DNA of 5,468 nucleotides from Candidatus Adiutrix sp. (GTDB taxonomy: Bacteria; Desulfobacterota; Desulfarculia; Adiutricales; Adiutricaceae), in the NCBI GenBank assembly GCA_031285975.1, contig JAITVE010000145.1, forward strand, positions 1-5,468, given 5' to 3'. Positions within the stretch are counted from its first letter, which is position 1; the number at the start of each line of letters is the position of its first letter. A program made the translations under genes and the position numbers. Positions 1 through 5,468 of the stretch are shown in pieces. The notes under the pieces were generated by a model. That model ran no database searches, was not told the origin of the DNA, and was given only the letters and a program-made list of their open reading frames with translations.

Positions 1-1
1 G

Positions 2-1129
2 GGCCACGACATCAACCTCTACCGCGAGCCGGTGGGCGTGTTCCTGGGCATCGCGCCCTACAACTTTCCGGGCATGATTCCCTTCGGCTGGTTCATCCCC
101 CCCTGCATCGTCAGCGGCAACTGCATGGTGCTGAAGGCCGCCAGCATGGTGCCCCAGACGGCCATGCGCCTGCTGGAACTCCTGATCGAGGCGGGCCTCC
201 CCAAGGGCGTCATCAACCTCATCACCTGCAGCCGGGAAGAGCTCGGCGCGCTCATCGCCCATCCGGGCATTGACGGCGTGTCCTTCGTCGGCTCCGAATC
301 CGTGGGCCTGAAAGTCTACGGCGCGGCCGCCACGGCCGGGAAGCGCGTCCAGGCCCTCACTGAGGCCAAGAACCACGCCCTGGTGCTGGAAGACGCGCCC
401 CTGGAATGGACGGCTCGCCGCATCATCAACTCCGCCTTCGGCTGTGCCGGGCAGCGGTGCATGGCCCTGCCGGTGGTGGTGGTGCAGGAATCGGTGGCCG
501 ACGATTTCGTCAAAATCATGAAGAAGCTGGCCCAGGAACTGGTGGTCGGCCCGGCCTACGAGCCCGCCACCCAGCTTGGCCCCCTGGTGAGCGCGGCCCA
601 GAAGGAATCTGTGGAAAAATGGATCGCCAAAGGCCAGGCCGAGGGCGCGGAAATGGTGCTCGACGGCCGGGGCTGCCAGCCCAAGGGCTTTGAGGGCGGC
701 TATTTCGTCGGCCCCACCATTTTGGACAAAGTGAAGCCCGGCATGACCGTGGGCGATGTGGAAATTTTTGGCCCCGTGCTCTGCGTCAAGCGGGTGAAAG
801 ATTTTGAGGAAGGCCTGGCCGTCATGAACGCCAACCCCTTCGCCAACGGCTCCTCCATCTTCACCCTGAGCGGCTATTATGGCCGTGAATTCACCCGCCG
901 CACCCACGGCGGCATGGTGGGCGTCAACGTGGGCATTCCCGTGCCGCTGGGTTTCTTCCCCTTTTCCGGGCACAAGCGTTCCTTTTTCGGCGACCTCCAC
1001 TGCCTGGGCCGCGACGGCCTGCGCTTCTACACCCAGGTGAAGACCGTCACCACCAAATGGATATCCCCCCAGGAGTCCCAGGAGGCCAAGGTCAGCACCT
1101 GGGAAGGGACGATTAACAGGGAACTGTAG
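2..1129 (+). CDS. mmsA: CoA-acylating methylmalonate-semialdehyde dehydrogenase, 5' end missing
   Basis: This aldehyde dehydrogenase superfamily enzyme is expected to oxidise methylmalonate or malonate semialdehyde with NAD+ and CoA to propionyl- or acetyl-CoA in the cytoplasm (valine, inositol or beta-alanine catabolism). The reading frame is open from base 2, and the first residues (GHDINLYREP) run straight into GVFLGIAPYNFPGMIP, a family signature. The GTG at 32 is therefore internal, and roughly 120-130 N-terminal residues lie outside the window. Visible hallmarks are SFVGS, KRVQAL..AKNH, the catalytic-cysteine motif GCAGQRCMAL (Cys codon 458-460), EIFGPVL, and the C-terminal SFFGD...GLRFYTQVKTVTTKW. 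The AKNH and GQRCMAL motifs place it in the MmsA/IolA/ALDH6 group rather than among hydrolytic ALDHs. Oddities are Glu instead of the usual Gly just before AKNH, and about 20 extra residues after TTKW. It converges on fliI. The family call is firm; the exact physiological substrate is inferred. Confidence 0.88.
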   Translation, partial: GHDINLYREPVGVFLGIAPYNFPGMIPFGWFIPPCIVSGNCMVLKAASMVPQTAMRLLELLIEAGLPKGVINLITCSREELGALIAHPGIDGVSFVGSESVGLKVYGAAATAGKRVQALTEAKNHALVLEDAPLEWTARRIINSAFGCAGQRCMALPVVVVQESVADDFVKIMKKLAQELVVGPAYEPATQLGPLVSAAQKESVEKWIAKGQAEGAEMVLDGRGCQPKGFEGGYFVGPTILDKVKPGMTVGDVEIFGPVLCVKRVKDFEEGLAVMNANPFANGSSIFTLSGYYGREFTRRTHGGMVGVNVGIPVPLGFFPFSGHKRSFFGDLHCLGRDGLRFYTQVKTVTTKWISPQESQEAKVSTWEGTINREL

Positions 1130-1162
1130 GAGCTTGCGCCAACGGCTGCTCACGGAATATCG

Positions 1163-1198
1163 AAAACTCTGTCGCCCCGCCCGGGGCGACAGTTGTTT
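1163..1198. terminator. Probable bidirectional rho-independent terminator
   Basis: The arms CTGTCGCCCC (1169-1178) and GGGGCGACAG (1183-1192) are perfectly complementary and close a 4-nt loop (GCCC). On the plus strand the stem is followed by TTGTTT (1193-1198), serving mmsA. On the minus strand the same stem is followed by AGTTTT (from 1168 down to 1163), serving fliI. Placement between the two convergent stop codons, 39 bp after mmsA and 37 bp after fliI, fits a shared terminator. The T tracts are short and slightly interrupted, so termination efficiency cannot be judged from sequence. Confidence 0.82.
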
Positions 1199-1229
1199 AC
1201 ATCGGTGACTCTGTAGGTGCTGCGCAGGC

Positions 1230-2552
1230 CTACCTGGTCAGGCGGATGAGCAGGTCGCGGGCCTGGGCCACGGGGACGGGTTCGTCGAAGGGCTGTTTGA
1301 GGAAATTCATCAGTTGGGGGTGAAGTTCGATGGCGCGGTCGATTTCCTGGTTGGCGCCGCGCTGGTAGGCCCCGAGGTTAATCATATCTTCGTTGCGCTG
1401 GTAGGTGGCCAGGGCGTCTTTGAAACGCCCGGCGGCGGCAAGCTGTTCCTTGTCGGCCAGGTCGGTCATCAGGCGGCTGATGCTGGACAAGACGTCGATG
1501 GCCGGGTAGTGGTTTTTGGCCGCCAGTTCCCGCCGCAGCACAATGTGGCCATCGAGGATGGAGCGCATGGCGTCGGCCACCGGCTCGTTCATGTCGTCGC
1601 CGTCCACCAGCACGGTGTAGAGGCCGGTGATGCTGCCGTGGGGCCAGCGCCCGGCCCGCTCTAATAAGCCCGGAAGCTGGGCGAAGACCGAGGGGGTGTA
1701 GCCGCGCGTGGTGGCCGGTTCGCCAATGGAGAGGCCCACTTCGCGGGCCGCGTAGGCATAGCGGGTGGCGGAGTCCATCATCAAAATCACGTTTTTGCCC
1801 ATGTCCCTGAAATATTCAGCGATGGCCGTGCCCACGTAGGCCCCGCGCATACGCACCAGGGCGGGCTGCTCGGAGGTGGCGGCCACCACCACGCTGCGGG
1901 CCATGCCCTCAGGCCCCAAGTCTTTCTCAATGAATTCCATGACTTCACGGCCGCGCTCGCCGATTAAGGCGATGACGTTCACGTCGGCCTTCATGTGGCG
2001 GGCGATCATGCCCAAAAGGGTGCTCTTGCCCACCCCGGAGCCCGCGAAAATGCCCACGCGCTGGCCCTGGCCGATGGTCAGCAAGGCATTGATGGCTTTC
2101 ACCCCCACGTCCATGACTTCGGTGATGCGGCCGCGATCCAGGGGGTTGCCGGGCCGGGCGTGGACGCGGTAGCGCTCGGCGATGTTGATGGGGCCTTTGC
2201 CGTCGATGAGGTTGCCCAGGCCGTCCACCACGCGGCCCAAAAGTTCGGGGCCCACCCCGATCATGGCCGGGCTGCCGGTGGAGAGGATGCGGCTGCCGGG
2301 GGTGAGGCCGCTCATTTCCCCCACGGGCATGAGCTGGATGGCCCCCTCGCGGAAGCCCACCACTTCGGCCTCGATGGGCGGGCGGCCGTCCACGGGGTAG
2401 ATGCGGCAAACCTCCCCCACCGAGGCGGCCGGGCCGTCGCCTTCAATGACCAGGCCCACCACTTTGGTGATCCGCCCCTCCAGGGAGAGGGGCCGGACGC
2501 CCTTTAACAGGTTGAGGTAGGGGCCGAAATCCTGGGCTTTATTGGCGGTCAT
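1230..2552 (-). CDS. fliI: Flagellar export apparatus ATPase FliI
   Basis: FliI is the cytoplasmic hexameric ATPase of the flagellar type III export apparatus; it works with FliH and FliJ to deliver and unfold export substrates. At 440 residues it has normal family length. An N-terminal beta-barrel region (about 20-95) is followed by the catalytic domain. That domain carries a Walker A loop AGSGVGKS (170-177), the GERGRE motif with the expected catalytic Glu199, Walker B VILMMD ending at Asp260, DSATRYAYAAREVGLSIGEP, and SSISR with Arg360 at the arginine-finger position. A C-terminal helical domain follows. VDGDDMNEPVAD is typical of FliI/SctN-type rather than F1 beta subunits, and the flagellar neighbours favour FliI over a virulence ATPase. 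The ATG start has AGGA at 2562-2565, 9 nt upstream, and lies inside the end of the preceding gene (14-bp overlap), suggesting translational coupling. It is the last gene of the cluster; no fliJ follows. All key catalytic residues are intact. Confidence 0.96.
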   Translation of the reverse strand: MTANKAQDFGPYLNLLKGVRPLSLEGRITKVVGLVIEGDGPAASVGEVCRIYPVDGRPPIEAEVVGFREGAIQLMPVGEMSGLTPGSRILSTGSPAMIGVGPELLGRVVDGLGNLIDGKGPINIAERYRVHARPGNPLDRGRITEVMDVGVKAINALLTIGQGQRVGIFAGSGVGKSTLLGMIARHMKADVNVIALIGERGREVMEFIEKDLGPEGMARSVVVAATSEQPALVRMRGAYVGTAIAEYFRDMGKNVILMMDSATRYAYAAREVGLSIGEPATTRGYTPSVFAQLPGLLERAGRWPHGSITGLYTVLVDGDDMNEPVADAMRSILDGHIVLRRELAAKNHYPAIDVLSSISRLMTDLADKEQLAAAGRFKDALATYQRNEDMINLGAYQRGANQEIDRAIELHPQLMNFLKQPFDEPVPVAQARDLLIRLTR

Positions 2553-3111
2553 TGTTTGGCTTCCTGCGGAGCGGTCTTGCTTGAGTGAGTTCTATGACAG
2601 TTATAACCGGTTTCAAAGCTCCGCACGGCAACTCTTCAACGGTAACGGTGGATTCGGTTATTTTCACGATGCGCCCGTTGTCCCGTCCGATTGGGTCGCC
2701 TTTGCGCAAAATGTAACTTTCGCCTGCCCCGTCTTCAAATGCGGCCAGCGGACTTCCTGAACGATTGTCAGGCACGGTAATGGCTACCAGCTTCAACTGA
2801 CGAGGGTGCCAGTGACAAAATGGTGACCGGCGACAACGCTCAAGAGCCCGCTCACGCTCTTCCTCCTCAGTGTACACTGTTGGTTTAAACGGGCGAAAGG
2901 GGTCTTGCATTCCCGGCAGGTTGAGGGAAAAGGCGGCGGCGTTTTGGCGCATCCATTGATTGAGGGCTTCGAAAGCTTGTTGCTGCTCCGGCCGGTCGGG
3001 GGCGACGTCCTGGGCCGGGGCCGGTGCGGGGGCCAGCAGCAGGGTCAGGGCCAGAAGCGCGACGGTGAGGCGGCCTCGGCTGGAAATACCGCTTCGTCTC
3101 CACAAATTCAT
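2539..3111 (-). CDS. Secreted PilP/GspC-like protein in the flagellar operon, function unknown
   Basis: This 190-residue protein starts with a basic segment (RR at 5-6, R12, R14), a hydrophobic core (about 15-26, LTVALLALTLLL), then APAPAPAQ with a plausible signal peptidase I site after Ala33. No lipobox cysteine is present, unlike classical PilP lipoproteins. After a Gln-rich helical linker (about 40-60) comes a region resembling the PilP/GspC homology-region beta fold. Its features are MQDPFRPF (68-75), RQLKLVAI (104-111), a variable loop, SPLAAFED (120-127), then ESYILRKGDPIG and GRIVKITESTVTVEE (131-160). The DPFRP, QLKLVG-like and KGDxIG patterns are what suggest PilP. Cysteines are at 93, 99 and 163, and the tail is basic. 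It should act in the periplasm or be anchored in the inner membrane. Its position between fliH and fliI, with a 14-bp overlap into fliI, suggests a flagellar role, but that is inference. Most of the gene is markedly lower in GC than its neighbours. The family resemblance is moderate; the function is unassigned. Confidence 0.72.
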   Translation of the reverse strand: MNLWRRSGISSRGRLTVALLALTLLLAPAPAPAQDVAPDRPEQQQAFEALNQWMRQNAAAFSLNLPGMQDPFRPFKPTVYTEEEERERALERCRRSPFCHWHPRQLKLVAITVPDNRSGSPLAAFEDGAGESYILRKGDPIGRDNGRIVKITESTVTVEELPCGALKPVITVIELTQARPLRRKPNNDRQ

Positions 3112-3118
3112 AGCGCGG

Positions 3119-3124
3119 CCTCCC
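3119..3124 (-). promoter_or_regulatory. Ribosome binding site of the PilP-like gene
   Basis: On the minus strand this reads GGGAGG, 7 nt before the ATG at 3111-3109. It lies in the 25-bp gap after the fliH stop codon. A site this strong supports the chosen start, which also places a proper signal sequence at the N-terminus, and indicates that the gene is truly translated. Confidence 0.75.
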
Positions 3125-3136
3125 TTCTCCTTCGGC

Positions 3137-4570
3137 TTAGGCGGTTTCCCCGCCCGGCCCGCCTTCGGGGGGAGCTTCGGCGGCGGTGGCGGCGGAGGTT
3201 TCCCCGAGTTCGGCGGGCAGTTCTTCAGACGCTTCCAGGGGCTCTTCAGCCGCTTCGGGGAGCGGCGGGGGCTCGTCTTGTTCTAGGGGGCGGCGGGTGC
3301 CCTCGAAGGCGTCGCGGAGCACCTGCATGACCTCTTGGCTGCGGTGTTTGACGGTGGCGTCCAGGCGGCCGACATCGGACTCGACGATGAGGTCGCCGGG
3401 GCCCAGGGAGTCGTCGGGCTTGAAGGTGACGTGCACCAGGGCACCCAGGCGGGAACGCTGGTCGGCCTTGGCCTCTTCCAACTGGGCGATGTCCTGGGGC
3501 CGGGCCAGGAAGGTGACCCGGTGGGCCTGGGCCAGAAAATCCACGCAGGCTTCGAAGGCGCGGGCGGCCAGGTCGGGGGCTTCGCGCAGTTCCTTATTGA
3601 GAATTTGCTCGGCAGCCTCGATGGCCAGCTTAATCATCATGGGGCCGTTGGCCGCCCAGAGGTCTTGGTAAATGTTCTCCATGCGGCTCATGACTTCAAT
3701 CAGGCCCTCAATCTGATCCTGAAAAGCTTTGAGGGCCTCGGCCCGCCCGGCGGCGCGTCCCTCTTCCAGGCCGCGCGCGTGGCCTTCGCGGTGGCCGCCG
3801 GCCTGGGCTTCGTCCAGGGTTTTCTTTTTTTCCGCCACCAGCGCCGCGCGGCTTTTGGCCTCTTCCTCGGTCAGGGCTTTTTTGCGCTGGGCGCTTTCGT
3901 CGTCCAGCTTTTTCCACTCCACGTCCAGCCCGGCAATGCGGTCGGCCACGGCGGCCAGGCGGCTTTCGGCCTCGGCCCGCCCGGCGGCGGCTGCCGCCTG
4001 GTCGTTCGCGGCAGTGGTTTTAATGTGGGCCACGGATTCTTCGGCCTCGATTTTTGCCCGCTCCAGAAGCGTTTTAGCCTCGGCCTCGGCTTCGGCCACG
4101 CAGGCGCGGGCCTCGGTTTCGGCGGCGTCGGTGAGGCGGAGGGCCTTTTCCTCGGCTTCCATAATTTTTTTGCGGCTGATTTCTTCGGCGTGGGCCAGGG
4201 TGCGCACCACGTCCGGGTCGCGGGTGTCCATGTCTTCAAAGATGAAGGTGGCCGGGCCGGGGTCGTGGAGGTCGGCAAACTCGGTCTGCACCGTGCCTTC
4301 CGAGGTGAGGTCAAAGGGCCGGAAGAGGCCGTCCAGGGAGGGCAGCCCGGCCAGGGGATCGGGGGCCGAAGCCCGCCGCTCGTCCTTGAACTTCTCGAAG
4401 GGGTCGGGGGCCGGGCCCTTGGGGGGCGCGGAGCGGCCAAAATCCTCGTTCGGGTCGGGGATGGGGCCCACGCCTTCCAGCCGGGTGAAATGCTCGGGTT
4501 CGAAATCGAGCACTTCGCTGTTCGGCGGGTTTTTGGGGCTGCGGTGGAAGAGGGGGTCGAATTTAGACAA
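3137..4570 (-). CDS. fliH: Flagellar export ATPase regulator FliH, unusually long
   Basis: FliH forms the peripheral stalk-like partner that holds and regulates the FliI ATPase and links it to the export gate and C-ring. At 477 residues it is about twice the usual 230-270. A proline-rich, probably disordered N-terminal part (1-120) holds three PDP motifs (38, 55, 70). A long charged Ala/Glu-rich probable coiled coil (about 122-256) follows. Next is an uninterrupted GxxxG series (Gly259, 263, 267, 271, 275), a hallmark of FliH. The conserved C-terminal domain (about 280-420) shows IKLAIEAAEQILNKEL, RVTFLARPQDI and DDSLGPGDLIVESDVGRLDATV. An acidic Pro/Glu/Ala tail (425-477) ends the protein. 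The only tryptophans are 219 and 305, so the N-terminal Trp residues used by enterobacterial FliH are absent. The start is TTG, supported by GGGAGG 8 nt upstream; the first internal Met is residue 114. It overlaps fliG by 8 bp. Confidence 0.9.
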   Translation of the reverse strand: MSKFDPLFHRSPKNPPNSEVLDFEPEHFTRLEGVGPIPDPNEDFGRSAPPKGPAPDPFEKFKDERRASAPDPLAGLPSLDGLFRPFDLTSEGTVQTEFADLHDPGPATFIFEDMDTRDPDVVRTLAHAEEISRKKIMEAEEKALRLTDAAETEARACVAEAEAEAKTLLERAKIEAEESVAHIKTTAANDQAAAAAGRAEAESRLAAVADRIAGLDVEWKKLDDESAQRKKALTEEEAKSRAALVAEKKKTLDEAQAGGHREGHARGLEEGRAAGRAEALKAFQDQIEGLIEVMSRMENIYQDLWAANGPMMIKLAIEAAEQILNKELREAPDLAARAFEACVDFLAQAHRVTFLARPQDIAQLEEAKADQRSRLGALVHVTFKPDDSLGPGDLIVESDVGRLDATVKHRSQEVMQVLRDAFEGTRRPLEQDEPPPLPEAAEEPLEASEELPAELGETSAATAAEAPPEGGPGGETA

Positions 4571-5468
4571 ACTGATCGCCTCCCTCGCCCTTGCCGATGG
4601 CTATCTTGCCCTCGGCTTCCAGCTTCTTGGCCACGCGCAGGATGGCCTGCTGGGCCTTTTCCACATCGGACAGCTTGGTGGGGCCCATGGCTTCCAGGTC
4701 GTCCTTTATCATGTCGGAGGCGCGTTCGGAGAGGTTGGCGAAAATTTTCGCCCGCATATCTTCCGAGGAGGCCTTGAGGGCCAGGGTCAGCTCGTCGTTG
4801 TTGACCTCTTTCAGGATGGTGCGGATGGAGCGGTCGTCCACGAACAGGAGGTCTTCGAAAACGAACATGAGTTTGCGGACTTCGTTGGAGAGTTCCGGGC
4901 GGTCTTCTTCCAGGCGGCTCATGATGCTGTTTTCGGTGTTCTGGTCCACCTGGTTCAGAATCTCGGCCACGGTGCCGGAGCCTCCGGCGGCCCGGCTGCC
5001 GATGGGGCCCTGGGCCTTGATTTCCTCGCGCAGCACGTCTTCCACTTCATCTAAAATGTTGATGGGCACGTTTTCCAGGTCGGCAATGCGCAGGATAACG
5101 TCCTGCTGAAGGGGCTCGGGGAATTCCGAGATGATTTGGGCGCTCTTGCCGGGGTCTATGTGGGCCAGCACCAGGGCGATGGTTTGGGGGTGCTCGTTGC
5201 GGATGAAGTTGCCCAAAGCCTTGGGGTCGATGTTTTTGATGTTGGAGAAGGGGACTGGCGAATTCACGTCCTGCAGCAAACCTTCGGCGCGCTCGCCGTC
5301 CAGGGACCGGCCCAGGGTGTTTTTGAAGAAGTCGCCGCCCTTGATGCGGATGTCGCCGGGCAAATCCATGGCTTCCACGAACTCCCACAGCACGTCCTGC
5401 ACCTGGGTGGGGGTGACGTTCTGTATTTTGCTCATGGCCTTGCCGAGATTCTTGATCTCGATGTCCTC
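4563..5468 (-). CDS. fliG: Flagellar motor switch protein FliG, N-terminus cut by window edge
   Basis: FliG sits on the cytoplasmic face of the MS-ring in the C-ring and transmits torque and switching between FliM and the MotA stator. The visible part is 301 residues against about 330-340 for the family. The frame stays open to the window edge (EDIEIKNLGKA before the Met at 5435-5433), so that Met is internal and about 30 residues are missing. Counting from this Met, the N-domain helices include GGDFFKNTLGRSLDGERAEG (33-52). The middle armadillo domain carries EHPQTIA (81-87) and DPGKSAQIISEFP. A Gly-rich linker (about 151-154) leads into the C-terminal part with the hinge motif MFVF (190-193), the charged segment VDDRSI (199-204) near the stator-interacting helix, and DMIKDDLEAMGP (241-252). 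It ends in a short Gly-rich tail. All conserved motifs look intact. It overlaps fliH by 8 bp; fliF would be expected just upstream, outside the window. Confidence 0.96.
   Translation of the reverse strand, partial: EDIEIKNLGKAMSKIQNVTPTQVQDVLWEFVEAMDLPGDIRIKGGDFFKNTLGRSLDGERAEGLLQDVNSPVPFSNIKNIDPKALGNFIRNEHPQTIALVLAHIDPGKSAQIISEFPEPLQQDVILRIADLENVPINILDEVEDVLREEIKAQGPIGSRAAGGSGTVAEILNQVDQNTENSIMSRLEEDRPELSNEVRKLMFVFEDLLFVDDRSIRTILKEVNNDELTLALKASSEDMRAKIFANLSERASDMIKDDLEAMGPTKLSDVEKAQQAILRVAKKLEAEGKIAIGKGEGGDQFV
4579..4584 (-). promoter_or_regulatory. Ribosome binding site that fixes the TTG start of fliH
   Basis: On the minus strand this reads GGGAGG and lies 8 nt before a TTG at 4570-4568, inside the last codons of fliG. 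No in-frame ATG follows until codon 114, which has no comparable context. The strong, well-spaced site decides in favour of the TTG start and suggests that fliH translation is coupled to termination of fliG. Confidence 0.75.

Noticed and set aside
32..34. GTG at 32 as the start of the dehydrogenase
   Set aside because: The frame is open to the window edge and the residues before it (YREP) match the family sequence, so this codon is an internal Val.
1124..1150. Resemblance of TGTAGGAGC near the mmsA stop to the start of Pseudomonas REP elements
   Set aside because: Only the first nine or so bases match and no matching palindromic second half follows; the match begins within the coding stop, so chance is the simpler reading.
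1213..1233. Second possible hairpin GTAGG...CCTAC around the palindrome CTGCGCAG just after fliI
   Set aside because: The outer stem is only 5 bp, it includes the fliI stop codon and has no T tract, so it is not called as a separate terminator.
1230..2552. FliI being an F1/V-type ATP synthase subunit or a virulence type III ATPase
   Set aside because: Motifs such as VDGDDMNEPVAD and the flanking fliG and fliH identify it as the flagellar export ATPase.
4229..4231. First internal ATG of fliH (codon 114) as its true start
   Set aside because: The TTG at 4570 has a strong, correctly spaced ribosome binding site and matches the overlap style of the operon; the codon use upstream of codon 114 is also typical of a real gene here.
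3335..5054. Very long open frames on the plus strand opposite fliH and fliG
   Set aside because: They mirror the GC-rich codon pattern of the real genes, give Gly/Ala/Arg/Ser-rich low-complexity translations with no recognisable motifs, and lie wholly antisense to well-supported fliH and fliG.
5433..5435. ATG at 5435-5433 as the start of fliG
   Set aside because: The upstream codons to the window edge are open and continue a FliG-like helix (EDIEIKNLGKA); starting here would leave the protein about 40 residues short.

Overview
The window is GC-rich (mostly about 65-73% by hand count of samples) and contains parts of two chromosomal blocks that point towards each other. The left block is the 3' end of a plus-strand CoA-acylating methylmalonate-semialdehyde dehydrogenase gene (mmsA family, 2-1129). 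The right block, on the minus strand, is the middle of a flagellar export/motor operon. In transcription order it reads fliG (cut by the right edge), fliH, a small secreted PilP-like gene, and fliI (ending at 1230). The blocks meet in a 100-bp intergenic stretch holding a perfect 10-bp hairpin with T-rich tracts on both sides, read here as a shared bidirectional terminator.

The flagellar genes are packed tightly. fliG and fliH overlap by 8 bp, with fliH starting at a TTG preceded by a strong Shine-Dalgarno. fliH and the PilP-like gene are 25 bp apart, again with a strong Shine-Dalgarno. The PilP-like gene overlaps fliI by 14 bp. No promoter is apparent inside the cluster, so the four genes are probably one transcript with coupled translation. 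FliG is the rotor protein that carries torque and switching. FliI is the ATPase of the flagellar type III export apparatus. FliH is its stator-like partner, here about twice the usual length.

The least expected item is the gene between fliH and fliI. It encodes a 190-residue protein with a Sec-type signal sequence and a region resembling the periplasmic homology-region domain of PilP (type IV pilus) and GspC (type II secretion). It has clearly lower GC than its neighbours over most of its length. FliJ, often encoded directly after FliI, is absent: the cluster ends at the hairpin.

The organism is probably a GC-rich flagellated Gram-negative bacterium. A PilP-like periplasmic protein implies an outer membrane, and the combination of a flagellar cluster with an mmsA-type enzyme would fit a deltaproteobacterial (Desulfobacterota-like) lineage, but that assignment is an inference and not demonstrated. 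I see no RNA genes, CRISPR arrays, insertion sequences or phage features.
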